A stretch of DNA of 47,218 nucleotides from Chloroflexota bacterium (lineage in GTDB: Bacteria; Chloroflexota; Dehalococcoidia; GIF9; UBA5629). Under the pieces are notes generated by a model, which saw nothing but the letters and a program-made list of their open reading frames with translations, searched no databases and was not told where the DNA came from. Shown piece after piece: positions 24,844-32,712 of this stretch. The stretch is from NCBI GenBank assembly GCA_016865895.1, contig VGNY01000004.1, forward strand, positions 1 to 47,218. The letters run 5' to 3'. The stretch's first letter is position 1. The number at the start of each line of letters is the position of its first letter. Both the position numbers and the translations under genes were made by a program.

Positions 24844-27036
24844 TTGAAACACATTTACCTCGGCTTGGCCATTCACAATCATCAACCATTGGGTAACTTC
24901 CCGTGGGTGTTCGAGCAAGCCTACCAGAAAGCCTATCTACCTATGGTTGAGGCGCTGGAAAGATACCCTGCTGTGCGTCTTTCTTTACATAACAGTGGTT
25001 GCCTCATTGATTGGCTGGAGCAAAACCACCCCGAATTCTTGCACCGGCTCGCTGGATTGGTTAACAGACAACAGGTGGAAATCATTGGTGGTGCCTATTA
25101 TGAGCCTATCTTACCAGCTATTCCAGACGCTGATAAATTGGGGCAAATTGCTAAGATGAGCACCTTCGTAAAGCGAGAATTTGGTATGAAACCGACCGGA
25201 CTGTGGCTGGCGGAGCGAGTCTGGGAGCCACACCTGGCTAAAACTCTAGCTGAAGCGGGTGTGGAATGGACATTGGTTGATGACAACGCTTTTAGGTCAC
25301 TGGGATTGGAGGACAAAGACCTATTTGGCTACTATATGACTGAGGAGCAAGGTTATCCTGTAAAGGTGTTTCCCATCAACAAGCAGCTACGGTATTCCAT
25401 ACCCTGGCACGATGTAGAGGAAGTTATTGGTTATCTGGACAGTGAGGCTTCGGACGAAGAAGATAAGATAGCCATATTGGGTGATGATGGTGAGAAGTTC
25501 GGTGTCTGGCCTGGTACCTATGAGCATTGCTGGCAGGAGGGATGGATAGATAAGTTTTTCACTGCATTGGAAGCTAATCAGCAGTGGCTGTATACCATTC
25601 TATTGGGTGAATACGCCTACCGGTTTTCACCCCTGGGCAGGATTTATTTACCCTGTGCTTCTTATGATGAAATGCTGGAGTGGTCGCTGCCTGCGGATAA
25701 GTCCTGGGAATATACCAATTTGAAACGACATCTTGGGGCCGAAGGGCGTCGAGATATAACTCAGTTTATGTACAGCGGTCTATGGCGCAGTTTTCTGGTC
25801 AAGTATCCGGAGATAAACCGAATGCACAAGAAGATGCTGCGGGTTCATCACAAGGTTTATCAAGCTCAAGCCCTGGGCAAAGACGATTGTGGACTGGGAG
25901 AGCTATGGAAGGCACAATGCAACTGTCCCTACTGGCATGGCGTTTTCGGCGGCATTTACCTGGCTGATATCCGGGCTGCTACCTATAGCCATCTTGTTCA
26001 GGCTGAGAATAAAGCTGATGATATGATTCACCGGCATCGGTCATGGTTAAGCAGGATTTTCCATTTCGGCCGCAATTGGCTAAATTGGCAAAAGGCCGAC
26101 TTTGATGGCGACGGCAGTGAGGAGTTACTGGTTGACAGCAATAGCCTCTCCGTTTATTTTAGCCCGACGGAAGGTGGCTCTATTTTTGAGTGGGACATCC
26201 ACCGTTATAACTATAACGTATTAAGCACGTTGGCTAGGCGACCAGAAGCTTATCACAAAGTCCTGACTGAGTCATCTTCTGATGAGCAAACACGAGAAGG
26301 AAATGTTGTCCCTAGCATCCATGACCTGATAAGGGTAAAAGATGAAGACGCTTTTCGCTATTTGGTGTATGACAAACATCCTCGTTCTAGTCTCATTGAC
26401 CATTTCTTTGCCTGCGACACAAAGATTGATGAATTTGCTGAGCTGTCTCATAGTGAGCTGGGAGACTTTGCTGGAAAACCGTACCAATTCTCAGTGGAGC
26501 AAAAAGGCAGTGAAATAAAAATTTTCTTAAGGCGGAGCGGAATTTTACAGGTTCAGCAAAAGAGCTTGCCTTTCGAAGTGCAGAAGGAAATCAGGCTGGA
26601 AGCAGGGCAAGAGAAACTTGACATAAGCTACCAGTTGAAAAATTTAAGCGGCTCATCTATTCAGGCTGTTTTTGGCAGCGAGTGGAATATTAACTTACTT
26701 GGTGGCGGGCATAATGAACAGGCATATTACAGAGTACCCAGACTTGCTTTGGATGACTACCATCTTGATTCCTGGGGTGAACTAGCCAACATTGAGAAGA
26801 TAATCCTGGGCAATCGAAATCTGGGCTTAGAGCTAGGATTGATGATGGAACCGAAAGTTAGCCTGTGGCATTTCCCGGTGGAAAGTGTTTCCAATTCCGA
26901 AGGCGGCATAGAAAGGCTTTATCAGGCAAGTTGCCTGGTTGTTCTGCTGCCGCTCGATTTGCCGCCAGGTGGGACAACCAGCCTTAATCTGGTCTGGCAG
27001 ATTAAACCACTTAGTGCTCCGCAGGGAAAATCCTAG
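24844..27036 (+). CDS. GH57 4-alpha-glucanotransferase / alpha-amylase
   Basis: The 730 residues fit the T. litoralis-type 4-alpha-glucanotransferase or Pyrococcus amylase (about 650 residues, with a longer linker here). The (beta/alpha)7 barrel opens 'LGLAIHNHQPLGNFPWVFEQAY'; the nucleophile is Glu124 (GLWLAERVWEP) and the acid/base is Asp214 (LGDDGEKFGVWPGT). From memory these match E123 and D214 of the T. litoralis enzyme. The DUF1925-type helical segment follows (~300-400) and a DUF1926-type beta-sandwich ends the protein ('FGSEWNINLLGGGHNEQAYY'). It probably disproportionates or hydrolyses maltodextrins in the cytosol. TTG start with a poor ribosome site. Last gene of the plus-strand carbohydrate run. 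Confidence 0.88.
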   Translation: MKHIYLGLAIHNHQPLGNFPWVFEQAYQKAYLPMVEALERYPAVRLSLHNSGCLIDWLEQNHPEFLHRLAGLVNRQQVEIIGGAYYEPILPAIPDADKLGQIAKMSTFVKREFGMKPTGLWLAERVWEPHLAKTLAEAGVEWTLVDDNAFRSLGLEDKDLFGYYMTEEQGYPVKVFPINKQLRYSIPWHDVEEVIGYLDSEASDEEDKIAILGDDGEKFGVWPGTYEHCWQEGWIDKFFTALEANQQWLYTILLGEYAYRFSPLGRIYLPCASYDEMLEWSLPADKSWEYTNLKRHLGAEGRRDITQFMYSGLWRSFLVKYPEINRMHKKMLRVHHKVYQAQALGKDDCGLGELWKAQCNCPYWHGVFGGIYLADIRAATYSHLVQAENKADDMIHRHRSWLSRIFHFGRNWLNWQKADFDGDGSEELLVDSNSLSVYFSPTEGGSIFEWDIHRYNYNVLSTLARRPEAYHKVLTESSSDEQTREGNVVPSIHDLIRVKDEDAFRYLVYDKHPRSSLIDHFFACDTKIDEFAELSHSELGDFAGKPYQFSVEQKGSEIKIFLRRSGILQVQQKSLPFEVQKEIRLEAGQEKLDISYQLKNLSGSSIQAVFGSEWNINLLGGGHNEQAYYRVPRLALDDYHLDSWGELANIEKIILGNRNLGLELGLMMEPKVSLWHFPVESVSNSEGGIERLYQASCLVVLLPLDLPPGGTTSLNLVWQIKPLSAPQGKS

Positions 27037-27385
27037 GCTCTTAGCCCTAAATTCGAAACAACATTAAAATCAAAATCCCACAAACCCCAATGTTTTGGTC
27101 ATTTGAGCTTTTTGTGTCGTTCTGAGGGAGCCTTTCGTTTAATGTCATTCTGAAGGAGACCTTCCTTCAGGAAGAGTCAGAATGACAATTGTAGCAGTGT
27201 CACCCTGAGCGAAAGCGAAGGGTCTCATTGTTACGTTTATGCAGTATATAGTTACTAGTAGTCTTATAATAAGATGGTATCACTGCATCGCATGTTTAGC
27301 GGTTTCTGGAACCCCAGACTATTATAAGACCATTAGTAAGTCAAATAGTTAATGACCATTAACCTCGCTGAACTGGTCCTCCATA
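27037..27385. other. Intergenic region between convergent clusters
   Basis: It contains no gene. It holds a palindromic repeat element (27144-27230) and a separate 10-11 bp inverted repeat (GTCTTATAAT at 27261-27270, ATTATAAGAC at 27321-27330). I see no convincing intrinsic terminator despite two converging transcripts. Confidence 0.6.
27144..27230. repeat. Intergenic palindromic repeat element
   Basis: A 10-bp inverted repeat GTCATTCTGA (27144-27153) / TCAGAATGAC (27177-27186) encloses a short stem, and is followed by 'CACCCTGAGCGAAAGCGAAGGGTCTC'. The same modules occur at 4856-5001 and 31369-31590. Non-coding. Confidence 0.75.
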
Positions 27386-28309
27386 TCATGGTTGTGCTCT
27401 AGCCCCAAATATGAGTTCCAGTGCTCCCATATCTACCATTTTTTGAGCCAGGCGTTTGCCAACTTTCTCAGGAGAAGAGACGTCACCTTCTTCTGAGGCG
27501 CGCAGAATGTGGCAGGCAGTAGCATCACCTACCATTCCGATGAGCCTTAAGACATTGTCTGATACGATGCCTAGGGCGGCTATAGGAGCACGGCAGCCAC
27601 ATCCCAGGGCTCGCAAGAATGTGCGCTCAGCGGTTATGCATTGCCATGTTGGTTCGTGATTTATTTTATGGACAAGCGATGAAACCTCTTTGCCTTCCGA
27701 GCGTATCTCTATTCCAAGAGTCCCTTGTCCCACCGCCGGCGTGAAATGCTCTACCGGTAAATATTCTGTTATTCTATCTTCCCAGCCCAAGCGTATTAAA
27801 GCAGCCGCTGCCACTATGATGCCGTCAATTTCTCCATCAAAGACTTTCCGCAGTCGTGTATCTATGTTTCCCCGTATATTGCATATTTTAAGGTCGGGAC
27901 GGAGAGCAAGTAGCTGAACTGCACGCCTGCGGCTTTCTGTGCCTATCTTCGAGCCTGGGGCAAGCTCAGCAATTTTGTCTGACTTAGACACAAGTACATC
28001 TCTAGGGTCAAGCCTTGCGGTTACTGCAGCGAGCAAAAGCCCAAGGGGTATTTCGGTGGGCAGGTCTTTGAGGCTGTGCACGGCCAGGTCAACCTTGCTA
28101 TCGAGAAGGGCTTTTTCCAGTTCCTTAACGAAAATTCTTTGTCCGCCGAGTTTGTCCAGTGGAGTGGTGCTGTTCCGGTCACCTCTGGTGGTTATTTTGA
28201 CGAGGCCAGCCTCTAGATTAGGTGCGACTTCTTTGAGTTTGGTCAGCACCCCCTCAGCTTGAATGATAGCCAGCTTGCTGCCGCGTGTGCCGATGTTAAT
28301 TTTTTTCAC
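27386..28309 (-). CDS. hemC: Porphobilinogen deaminase (hydroxymethylbilane synthase)
   Basis: It polymerises four porphobilinogens into hydroxymethylbilane for the tetrapyrrole pathway. The 307 residues match HemC. 'INIGTRGSKLAIIQAE' (residues 4-19), 'KITTRGDRN' (~38-46) and 'DLAVHSLKDLPTE' (~76-88) form the active site. The dipyrromethane cofactor is carried on the second Cys of 'LGCGCRAPIA' (~246-255). It overlaps hemA by 4 nt (ATGA), so the two are translationally coupled, and ends the minus-strand heme cluster. hemB and hemD are not in this window. Confidence 0.96.
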   Translation of the reverse strand: MKKINIGTRGSKLAIIQAEGVLTKLKEVAPNLEAGLVKITTRGDRNSTTPLDKLGGQRIFVKELEKALLDSKVDLAVHSLKDLPTEIPLGLLLAAVTARLDPRDVLVSKSDKIAELAPGSKIGTESRRRAVQLLALRPDLKICNIRGNIDTRLRKVFDGEIDGIIVAAAALIRLGWEDRITEYLPVEHFTPAVGQGTLGIEIRSEGKEVSSLVHKINHEPTWQCITAERTFLRALGCGCRAPIAALGIVSDNVLRLIGMVGDATACHILRASEEGDVSSPEKVGKRLAQKMVDMGALELIFGARAQP

Positions 28310-29586
28310 TCAGGCTTGTCCCTGTCGAGGCGGAAAAGCTCTTTGACCAGCGCGATGTAATCCTCTCTACTGTGAACATCATTCTTAAGGCATTGAATGG
28401 GGTCGTGAAGTATCTTCTGCACTATAGCTTTGGTCATGGCGTCTAATCTTTCCTGCTCTTCTGGGGAAAGTTGTCGCAACTTTTTCAGCGTCATACTAAG
28501 CTGCCTCTGGCGTATGTCTTCTGCCTTTTCTACCAGACTGCTGATTATGGGTTTAACTTCAATAGCCTGCCACCAGGCAATGAACCTCTTTACCTCAGCT
28601 TCTATAATCTCCATGGCACTTTCTATCTCGGCTTCTCTCTGCATTCGGTTGAGCTCTGAGAGATAGGTGAAATCGTCTATATCGTAGAGAAAGACATTGC
28701 TTATTTGTCTTACCTCGGGCTCTACGTCTCGAGGGACAGCGATGTCAATGACCACCAACGGTTTGTTAGCCCGGATCTGCAGGGTATTTTCTATAGTTCC
28801 GCGGTCGAGTATGAAATGCGGCGCTCCAGTACAGCTGATTACTATATCGCAATTAGCTAGCTGCTGGCTGAGGTTATCTATACCGACTGCATCTCCGCCA
28901 AGCGCTGCAGCTAGGGCAGAAGCCTTTTTATAGGAGCGGCTGGTGGTGGTAATCTGTGCGATACCCCTTTCCTTGAGTGCCTTGGCTACCAATCTTCCAG
29001 CTTCGCCGCTGCCGATGACCAGTGCCTTACAATTGGTCAGATTGCCGATGGCCTTCGCTGCCAATTCCACAGCTACAGAACTCACCGAGAGAGCATTCTT
29101 ACTGACCCCTGTCTTCTCTCTGACACGTCTGCCTACGTGGAGCGCTTGCTGGAAGAGATTGCGAAGTGGCAGTTCAACCAAACCCGCCCTCTTTGCTTTC
29201 TCAAGACTTTGCTTCACCTGTCCCAGAATCTCGAACTCCCCGATAATCAGGGAATCGAGCCCCGCAGCCACGCAGAAGAGATGCTTGACCGCAGCCTCAT
29301 CCTGATAGCAGTAAAGATGCGGCTGCAAATCAGTGTTAGAGATGTTTGCCCAGGCTTTCAGAAAATCGATGCTTGGATGATAGGTACAGCCACTTTCGGT
29401 CACAGAATAGACCTCAGTTCGGTTGCATGTAGACAGGATGACTCCCTGCGACACGTACCTGTTAAGTAGATATAGGGCATCGGCGGTGTGGACGCTGCTT
29501 ATCGCCAGCTTCTCCCGAATGTCAATCGGTGTTGTGCTGTGATTTACGCCGACGACGCGAATTTGTATGCGAGATAATTTGTTCAT
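28306..29586 (-). CDS. hemA: Glutamyl-tRNA reductase
   Basis: It reduces glutamyl-tRNA(Glu) with NADPH to glutamate-1-semialdehyde, the first step of C5-pathway tetrapyrrole synthesis. The 426 residues match. The catalytic Cys54 lies in 'LSTCNRTEVY'. 'GVNHSTTPIDIREKLA' (~13-28), 'FCVAAGLDSLIIGEFEILGQVK' (~109-130) and the Rossmann motif 'LVIGSGEAGRLVAKAL' (~194-209) are clear. The C-terminal dimerisation helix contains 'LSPEEQERLDAMTKAIVQKILHDP'. It starts 12 nt after the precorrin-2 dehydrogenase gene and overlaps hemC. hemL, needed for the next step, is elsewhere. Confidence 0.96.
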   Translation of the reverse strand: MNKLSRIQIRVVGVNHSTTPIDIREKLAISSVHTADALYLLNRYVSQGVILSTCNRTEVYSVTESGCTYHPSIDFLKAWANISNTDLQPHLYCYQDEAAVKHLFCVAAGLDSLIIGEFEILGQVKQSLEKAKRAGLVELPLRNLFQQALHVGRRVREKTGVSKNALSVSSVAVELAAKAIGNLTNCKALVIGSGEAGRLVAKALKERGIAQITTTSRSYKKASALAAALGGDAVGIDNLSQQLANCDIVISCTGAPHFILDRGTIENTLQIRANKPLVVIDIAVPRDVEPEVRQISNVFLYDIDDFTYLSELNRMQREAEIESAMEIIEAEVKRFIAWWQAIEVKPIISSLVEKAEDIRQRQLSMTLKKLRQLSPEEQERLDAMTKAIVQKILHDPIQCLKNDVHSREDYIALVKELFRLDRDKPE

Positions 29587-29598
29587 GCTTTCCTTTGT

Positions 29599-30249
29599 TT
29601 ACCGTGCCTTAAGTTTTCTGATTATGACTTCCTTTGCCTCCTGATTTTCGCCTTGTCTCAGCAGCTCAGCAACTGAATTCAAGTTCAGAACTTCTTGCCA
29701 GGCGTCGCTGTCAACTGTAATTCCCTGCTGCTTCAACTCTGAGCGAACCTCGTCAGCAATCAGGGCTAGCTGAGCATATTCAGCTTTAAAGTCCTTTTCC
29801 AGCTCGGTCCTGATTTTGCGGGCTAGCGATGGACTTCTGCCTGAGGTGGAGACAGCGACAATGATATCGCCACGCCTCAAATAGGAGGGGACAATAAAAT
29901 CGGAGTTTTTCGGGTCATCCACCACATTTATCAGTATTCCTCGCCTTCTTGCCTTGGCAGCGATGCCTTCGTTAATTTTGGAATCATCAGTTGCCGCTAC
30001 GGCGATTAAGGCATCGTGTAAATCTTTCGCCTTGTAGCTCCTTTGTTGTGCTCGTATGGTACCGTCCTTTGCTAGCCGATTTAGCTCGGGGCATAAAGCC
30101 GGGCTAACGACTTCCACATCGGCACCGTGTTCCAGAAGTGTTTGCACCTTGCGTAAAGCCACCTTACCTCCACCGACCACCAAGCACTTCTTGCCACGGA
30201 TATTCAAAAAAATCGGATAATATGGAGATGCTGGCTCGCGCTTTTTCAT
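29599..30249 (-). CDS. Precorrin-2 dehydrogenase (siroheme synthase N-terminal type)
   Basis: It oxidises precorrin-2 to sirohydrochlorin with NAD and may also insert iron, as Met8/CysG-N proteins do; SirC proteins only dehydrogenate. The 216 residues equal the CysG N-terminal region. The NAD-binding motif is 'CLVVGGGKVALRKVQTLLEHGA' (~22-43). 'NVVDDPKNSDFIVPSYLRRGDIIVAVSTSGRSPSLARKIR' (~108-147) is diagnostic. It overlaps ahbAB by 4 nt (ATGA). This context places it directly before siroheme is diverted to heme by the Ahb proteins. Confidence 0.92.
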   Translation of the reverse strand: MKKREPASPYYPIFLNIRGKKCLVVGGGKVALRKVQTLLEHGADVEVVSPALCPELNRLAKDGTIRAQQRSYKAKDLHDALIAVAATDDSKINEGIAAKARRRGILINVVDDPKNSDFIVPSYLRRGDIIVAVSTSGRSPSLARKIRTELEKDFKAEYAQLALIADEVRSELKQQGITVDSDAWQEVLNLNSVAELLRQGENQEAKEVIIRKLKAR

Positions 30250-31361
30250 ACCGGATATCGAACTCTCACCTTTTTGATTTCCCTGGTGCTGAAAAGCAGT
30301 ACCAAGTCATTTTTGTCAAGCTTGGTCTCTGCTGATATTTTACTAGCAATGACTTTGTTGGCATTTTTGCTATCTGCATGTATCATAGCAAATAAGTTAT
30401 AGGGCCAGAGGGAGCTTGTCTGTCTTGCGTAGCAGTGACTTACTTCTGGAAATGTCGCCATTTTTTTACCCGCTGAGTCTACCATATCTGGTGGAACTTT
30501 CCAGCAAGCCATGGCATTAGCGGTAAATCCCAGCTTGTTATGGTTGATGGAGGCGCTGAAGCGCCGCATGATTCTATGCTGTGACAGTGCTTGGCAGTAG
30601 CTCAGAAATTCGCCCACATTTATTGATAACTTTGCTGACATTGAGTCAAAAGGTCTTTCAATAAGGGGAAGGTCTTGTTGTAGTTCATTGATAACAGCTC
30701 GGTCTATGGATAGTAGTCCAGAGTCTGCGTTTAGTGAATTGCTGTGCTCGATGCTGACATCTGACGCTGATGGATAAGAACGTTTATTGTCATTGCAAGG
30801 AGCGTAAGCCCTGTGGCAATCTTGGTGGGGAAGTGAAATGAGATTGCCACGCTTCGCTCGCAATGACGGGAAGGTAAAGGCTCGCAATGGCGGACGGGAA
30901 TCGCCCTCGCCGAGGTTAAAGTAAGCTCCTATCTTGAAGACTTTCACTGCTGGCAGGTTCAGTGTCGCGTCAGCTTTGATTCTGTTGCCCAATTTTTGCA
31001 CCTCGCTCTCCAAGTCCTCCTTTGCCGGCATTGCCAGTGTGAACCAGAAGTTGAAGTCATGGTCGCGTTTGTAGCAGTGGCTCACCAGTGGATGCGCGCT
31101 GATAATCTGGCTTGCCTCATCCAGTAACCCGGTGGCTGCTTTCATCGCCACCAGCGTAGTCTGGTAGCCGAGTCTTCTGGGATTAAAAACAGGCCCTATC
31201 TGGCGGATGATTTCCTCTTCTTTTAGCCTCTTAATTCGGCGGATTATCTCGTCGCCATTCACATCTAATCGCAGTCCCAGGGCAGCAAACGGCTCACGGC
31301 TCAACGAGACCTCCGCTTGGATGATGTTAAGTAGCTTTTTGTCAGTATTATCGAGTTTCAT
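30246..31361 (-). CDS. ahbAB: Fused siroheme decarboxylase AhbA-AhbB
   Basis: The Ahb decarboxylase removes the two acetate-type carboxylates at C12 and C18 of siroheme in the alternative heme route, normally as an AhbA/AhbB heterodimer of Lrp/AsnC-like proteins. Here both halves are in one chain. The first half (~1-150) has 'LDNTDKKLLNIIQ', 'SHCYKRDHDFNFWFTL' and 'KIGAYFNLGEG'. The second half (~210-371) has 'IDRAVINELQQDLPL', 'EVSHCYARQTSSLWPYNLFAM'. Between them is ~55 residues of unrelated low-homology sequence, encoded partly by a palindromic intergenic-type repeat (30789-30867). I prefer ATG 31361 over GTG 31373, whose codon lies in repeat sequence. Fusions are known in related NirD-NirL proteins; the insertion is odd. 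Confidence 0.87.
   Translation of the reverse strand: MKLDNTDKKLLNIIQAEVSLSREPFAALGLRLDVNGDEIIRRIKRLKEEEIIRQIGPVFNPRRLGYQTTLVAMKAATGLLDEASQIISAHPLVSHCYKRDHDFNFWFTLAMPAKEDLESEVQKLGNRIKADATLNLPAVKVFKIGAYFNLGEGDSRPPLRAFTFPSLRAKRGNLISLPHQDCHRAYAPCNDNKRSYPSASDVSIEHSNSLNADSGLLSIDRAVINELQQDLPLIERPFDSMSAKLSINVGEFLSYCQALSQHRIMRRFSASINHNKLGFTANAMACWKVPPDMVDSAGKKMATFPEVSHCYARQTSSLWPYNLFAMIHADSKNANKVIASKISAETKLDKNDLVLLFSTREIKKVRVRYPV
30789..30867. repeat. Palindromic repeat inserted in frame inside ahbAB
   Basis: Outer inverted repeat GTCATTGC (30789-30796) / GCAATGAC (30860-30867); inner perfect repeat GTGGCAATCT (30813-30822) / AGATTGCCAC (30841-30850). Half copies of the same element lie at 35703-35736 and around 31543-31570, all in non-coding DNA. 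Here it is translated ('SLRAKRGNLISLPHQD') in the linker of the fused decarboxylase. Confidence 0.85.
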
Positions 31362-31368
31362 AGAATTT

Positions 31369-31590
31369 ATCACCCTGAGCGAGATTCTTCGGTCGCTCCG
31401 ATGAAAATCGGGACTCCATCAGAATGACAATCTCCTTGCGTCATTGTGGGTCCCGATGCAATCGGGACGTGGCAATCCCATTTTTTGTTTTGTCATTCTG
31501 AGCGCAGCGAAGAATCTCACGTGCTCCGCACCACCCAGATTGCCACGCTTCGCTCGCAAGGACAGTGGAGTGAAGGGCTCGCAATAGTGG
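31369..31590. repeat. Mosaic of palindromic repeats between ahbD and ahbAB
   Basis: Within ~220 nt lie the modules CACCCTGAGCGAGATTCTTCGG, TCAGAATGAC, GTCCCGAT-GCA-ATCGGGAC (31450-31468), GTCATTCTGAGCGCAGCGAAGAATCTC and CAGATTGCCACGCTTCGCTCGCAA. This is a nest of at least three repeat types seen elsewhere in the window. The complement of 'CACCCTGAG' provides an AGGGTGA-like ribosome site 9 nt before the ahbAB ATG. No ORF. Confidence 0.75.
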
Positions 31591-31629
31591 ATAGGGGTTG
31601 CTCAACAGCCTCCTTTTCATAGCTTATAT

Positions 31630-32712
31630 TTACCTTTTCTTTCGCCATAGCGCTGGTTCATAAATACAGTACGGCTCAGCCTCCAGATAGTCGCCGGTGG
31701 ATTCATAGGCTCTGGCTCGGCAGCCGCCGCAGACTCTCCTATATTCACAGATGCCGCACTTTCCCTTGATATTCGATAGGTCTCTTAATTCATAGAATAG
31801 AGCGGAGTCCGCCCAGATTCGACTGAAGCTCTCGTTTTTTATATTCCCGGCCTCAACATCCAAATAGCCACATCCCTGCACTCTGCCGCGATGGGAGACG
31901 AAGCAAAAACCGGTGCCAGCTAGACAGCCGCGTGTCATAGAGTTCATGGCTTTGTTGCCAACTTTTGTTCCTTGCGGATTGCCCTTTTTCTCTCTTTGTC
32001 TGATTATCCGTTGATAGTGAGGGGCATCTGTGGGTTTGAAGAATATCCTGTCTTCCAGCTCCTTTTGCCTGTCATAGACCCAGTTTAGTGTCTGCTCGTA
32101 TTCTTCTGAGGACATCTCGACTGCTTCTAATCCTTTTCCCCGGCCCGTCGGTACCAGCATGAACGGATGGAATGCCACTGCCCCTGCTTTAAGGGCAAGA
32201 TTAAGCAGTTCATTCAAATACTTGATGTTTAGCCTAGTGATGGTGCTGTTGATCTGGATTTCAACGTCTGCCTGACGCAGGTAGGCAATACCAGTCATAG
32301 CTGCTTGGAAGGCACCTGCCTTACCACGAAACCTGTCCTGAAGTTCCGGCATGGGGAAGTCTATGCTCACAGCCACTCTCGACACCGGGATTGCTTTCAA
32401 TTTATGTGCAATCTCCTCTGTGACCAGCGTGCCGTTGGTGCCTATGACCACCCTTATCCCTTTTTCCACCGCATACCTGGCTATCTGGAAGAGGTCAGGA
32501 CGCAGAAGTGGTTCACCTCCGCTGATTATTATGACAGGTTTACCTACATCCAGTATGCCATCAACTAGGCCTAGACATTCTTCGGTGGTTAGCTCGTCTT
32601 TATAAGTGCCGCTGGTGGAGGAAGACCGACAATGGGCGCAAAACAAGTTGCAGCTTCTGGTTATCTCCCAGGCGACCATCTGTAGTTTTGGGATAATGCC
32701 TTCTTTTATCAT
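31630..32712 (-). CDS. ahbD: Radical SAM heme synthase AhbD
   Basis: It oxidatively decarboxylates the two propionates of Fe-coproporphyrin III to vinyl groups, the last step of the siroheme-dependent heme pathway, under anaerobic conditions. The radical-SAM cluster motif is Cys21-x3-Cys25-x2-Cys28 (SCNLFCAHC). 'ISGGEPLLRPDLF' (~58-70) and 'AFHPFMLVPTGRGKG' (~180-194) follow. The C-terminal SPASM-type region 'GKCGICEYRRVCGGCRARA..TGDYLEAEPYC' binds a second [4Fe-4S] cluster. The combination fits AhbD better than AhbC. Its start overlaps the ahbC stop by 4 nt (ATGA). The 360-residue length is usual. Confidence 0.88.
   Translation of the reverse strand: MIKEGIIPKLQMVAWEITRSCNLFCAHCRSSSTSGTYKDELTTEECLGLVDGILDVGKPVIIISGGEPLLRPDLFQIARYAVEKGIRVVIGTNGTLVTEEIAHKLKAIPVSRVAVSIDFPMPELQDRFRGKAGAFQAAMTGIAYLRQADVEIQINSTITRLNIKYLNELLNLALKAGAVAFHPFMLVPTGRGKGLEAVEMSSEEYEQTLNWVYDRQKELEDRIFFKPTDAPHYQRIIRQREKKGNPQGTKVGNKAMNSMTRGCLAGTGFCFVSHRGRVQGCGYLDVEAGNIKNESFSRIWADSALFYELRDLSNIKGKCGICEYRRVCGGCRARAYESTGDYLEAEPYCIYEPALWRKKR

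Noticed and set aside
28943-29305. 120-codon plus-strand ORF over hemA
   Set aside because: It is antisense to the clear glutamyl-tRNA reductase gene and contains no family signature.
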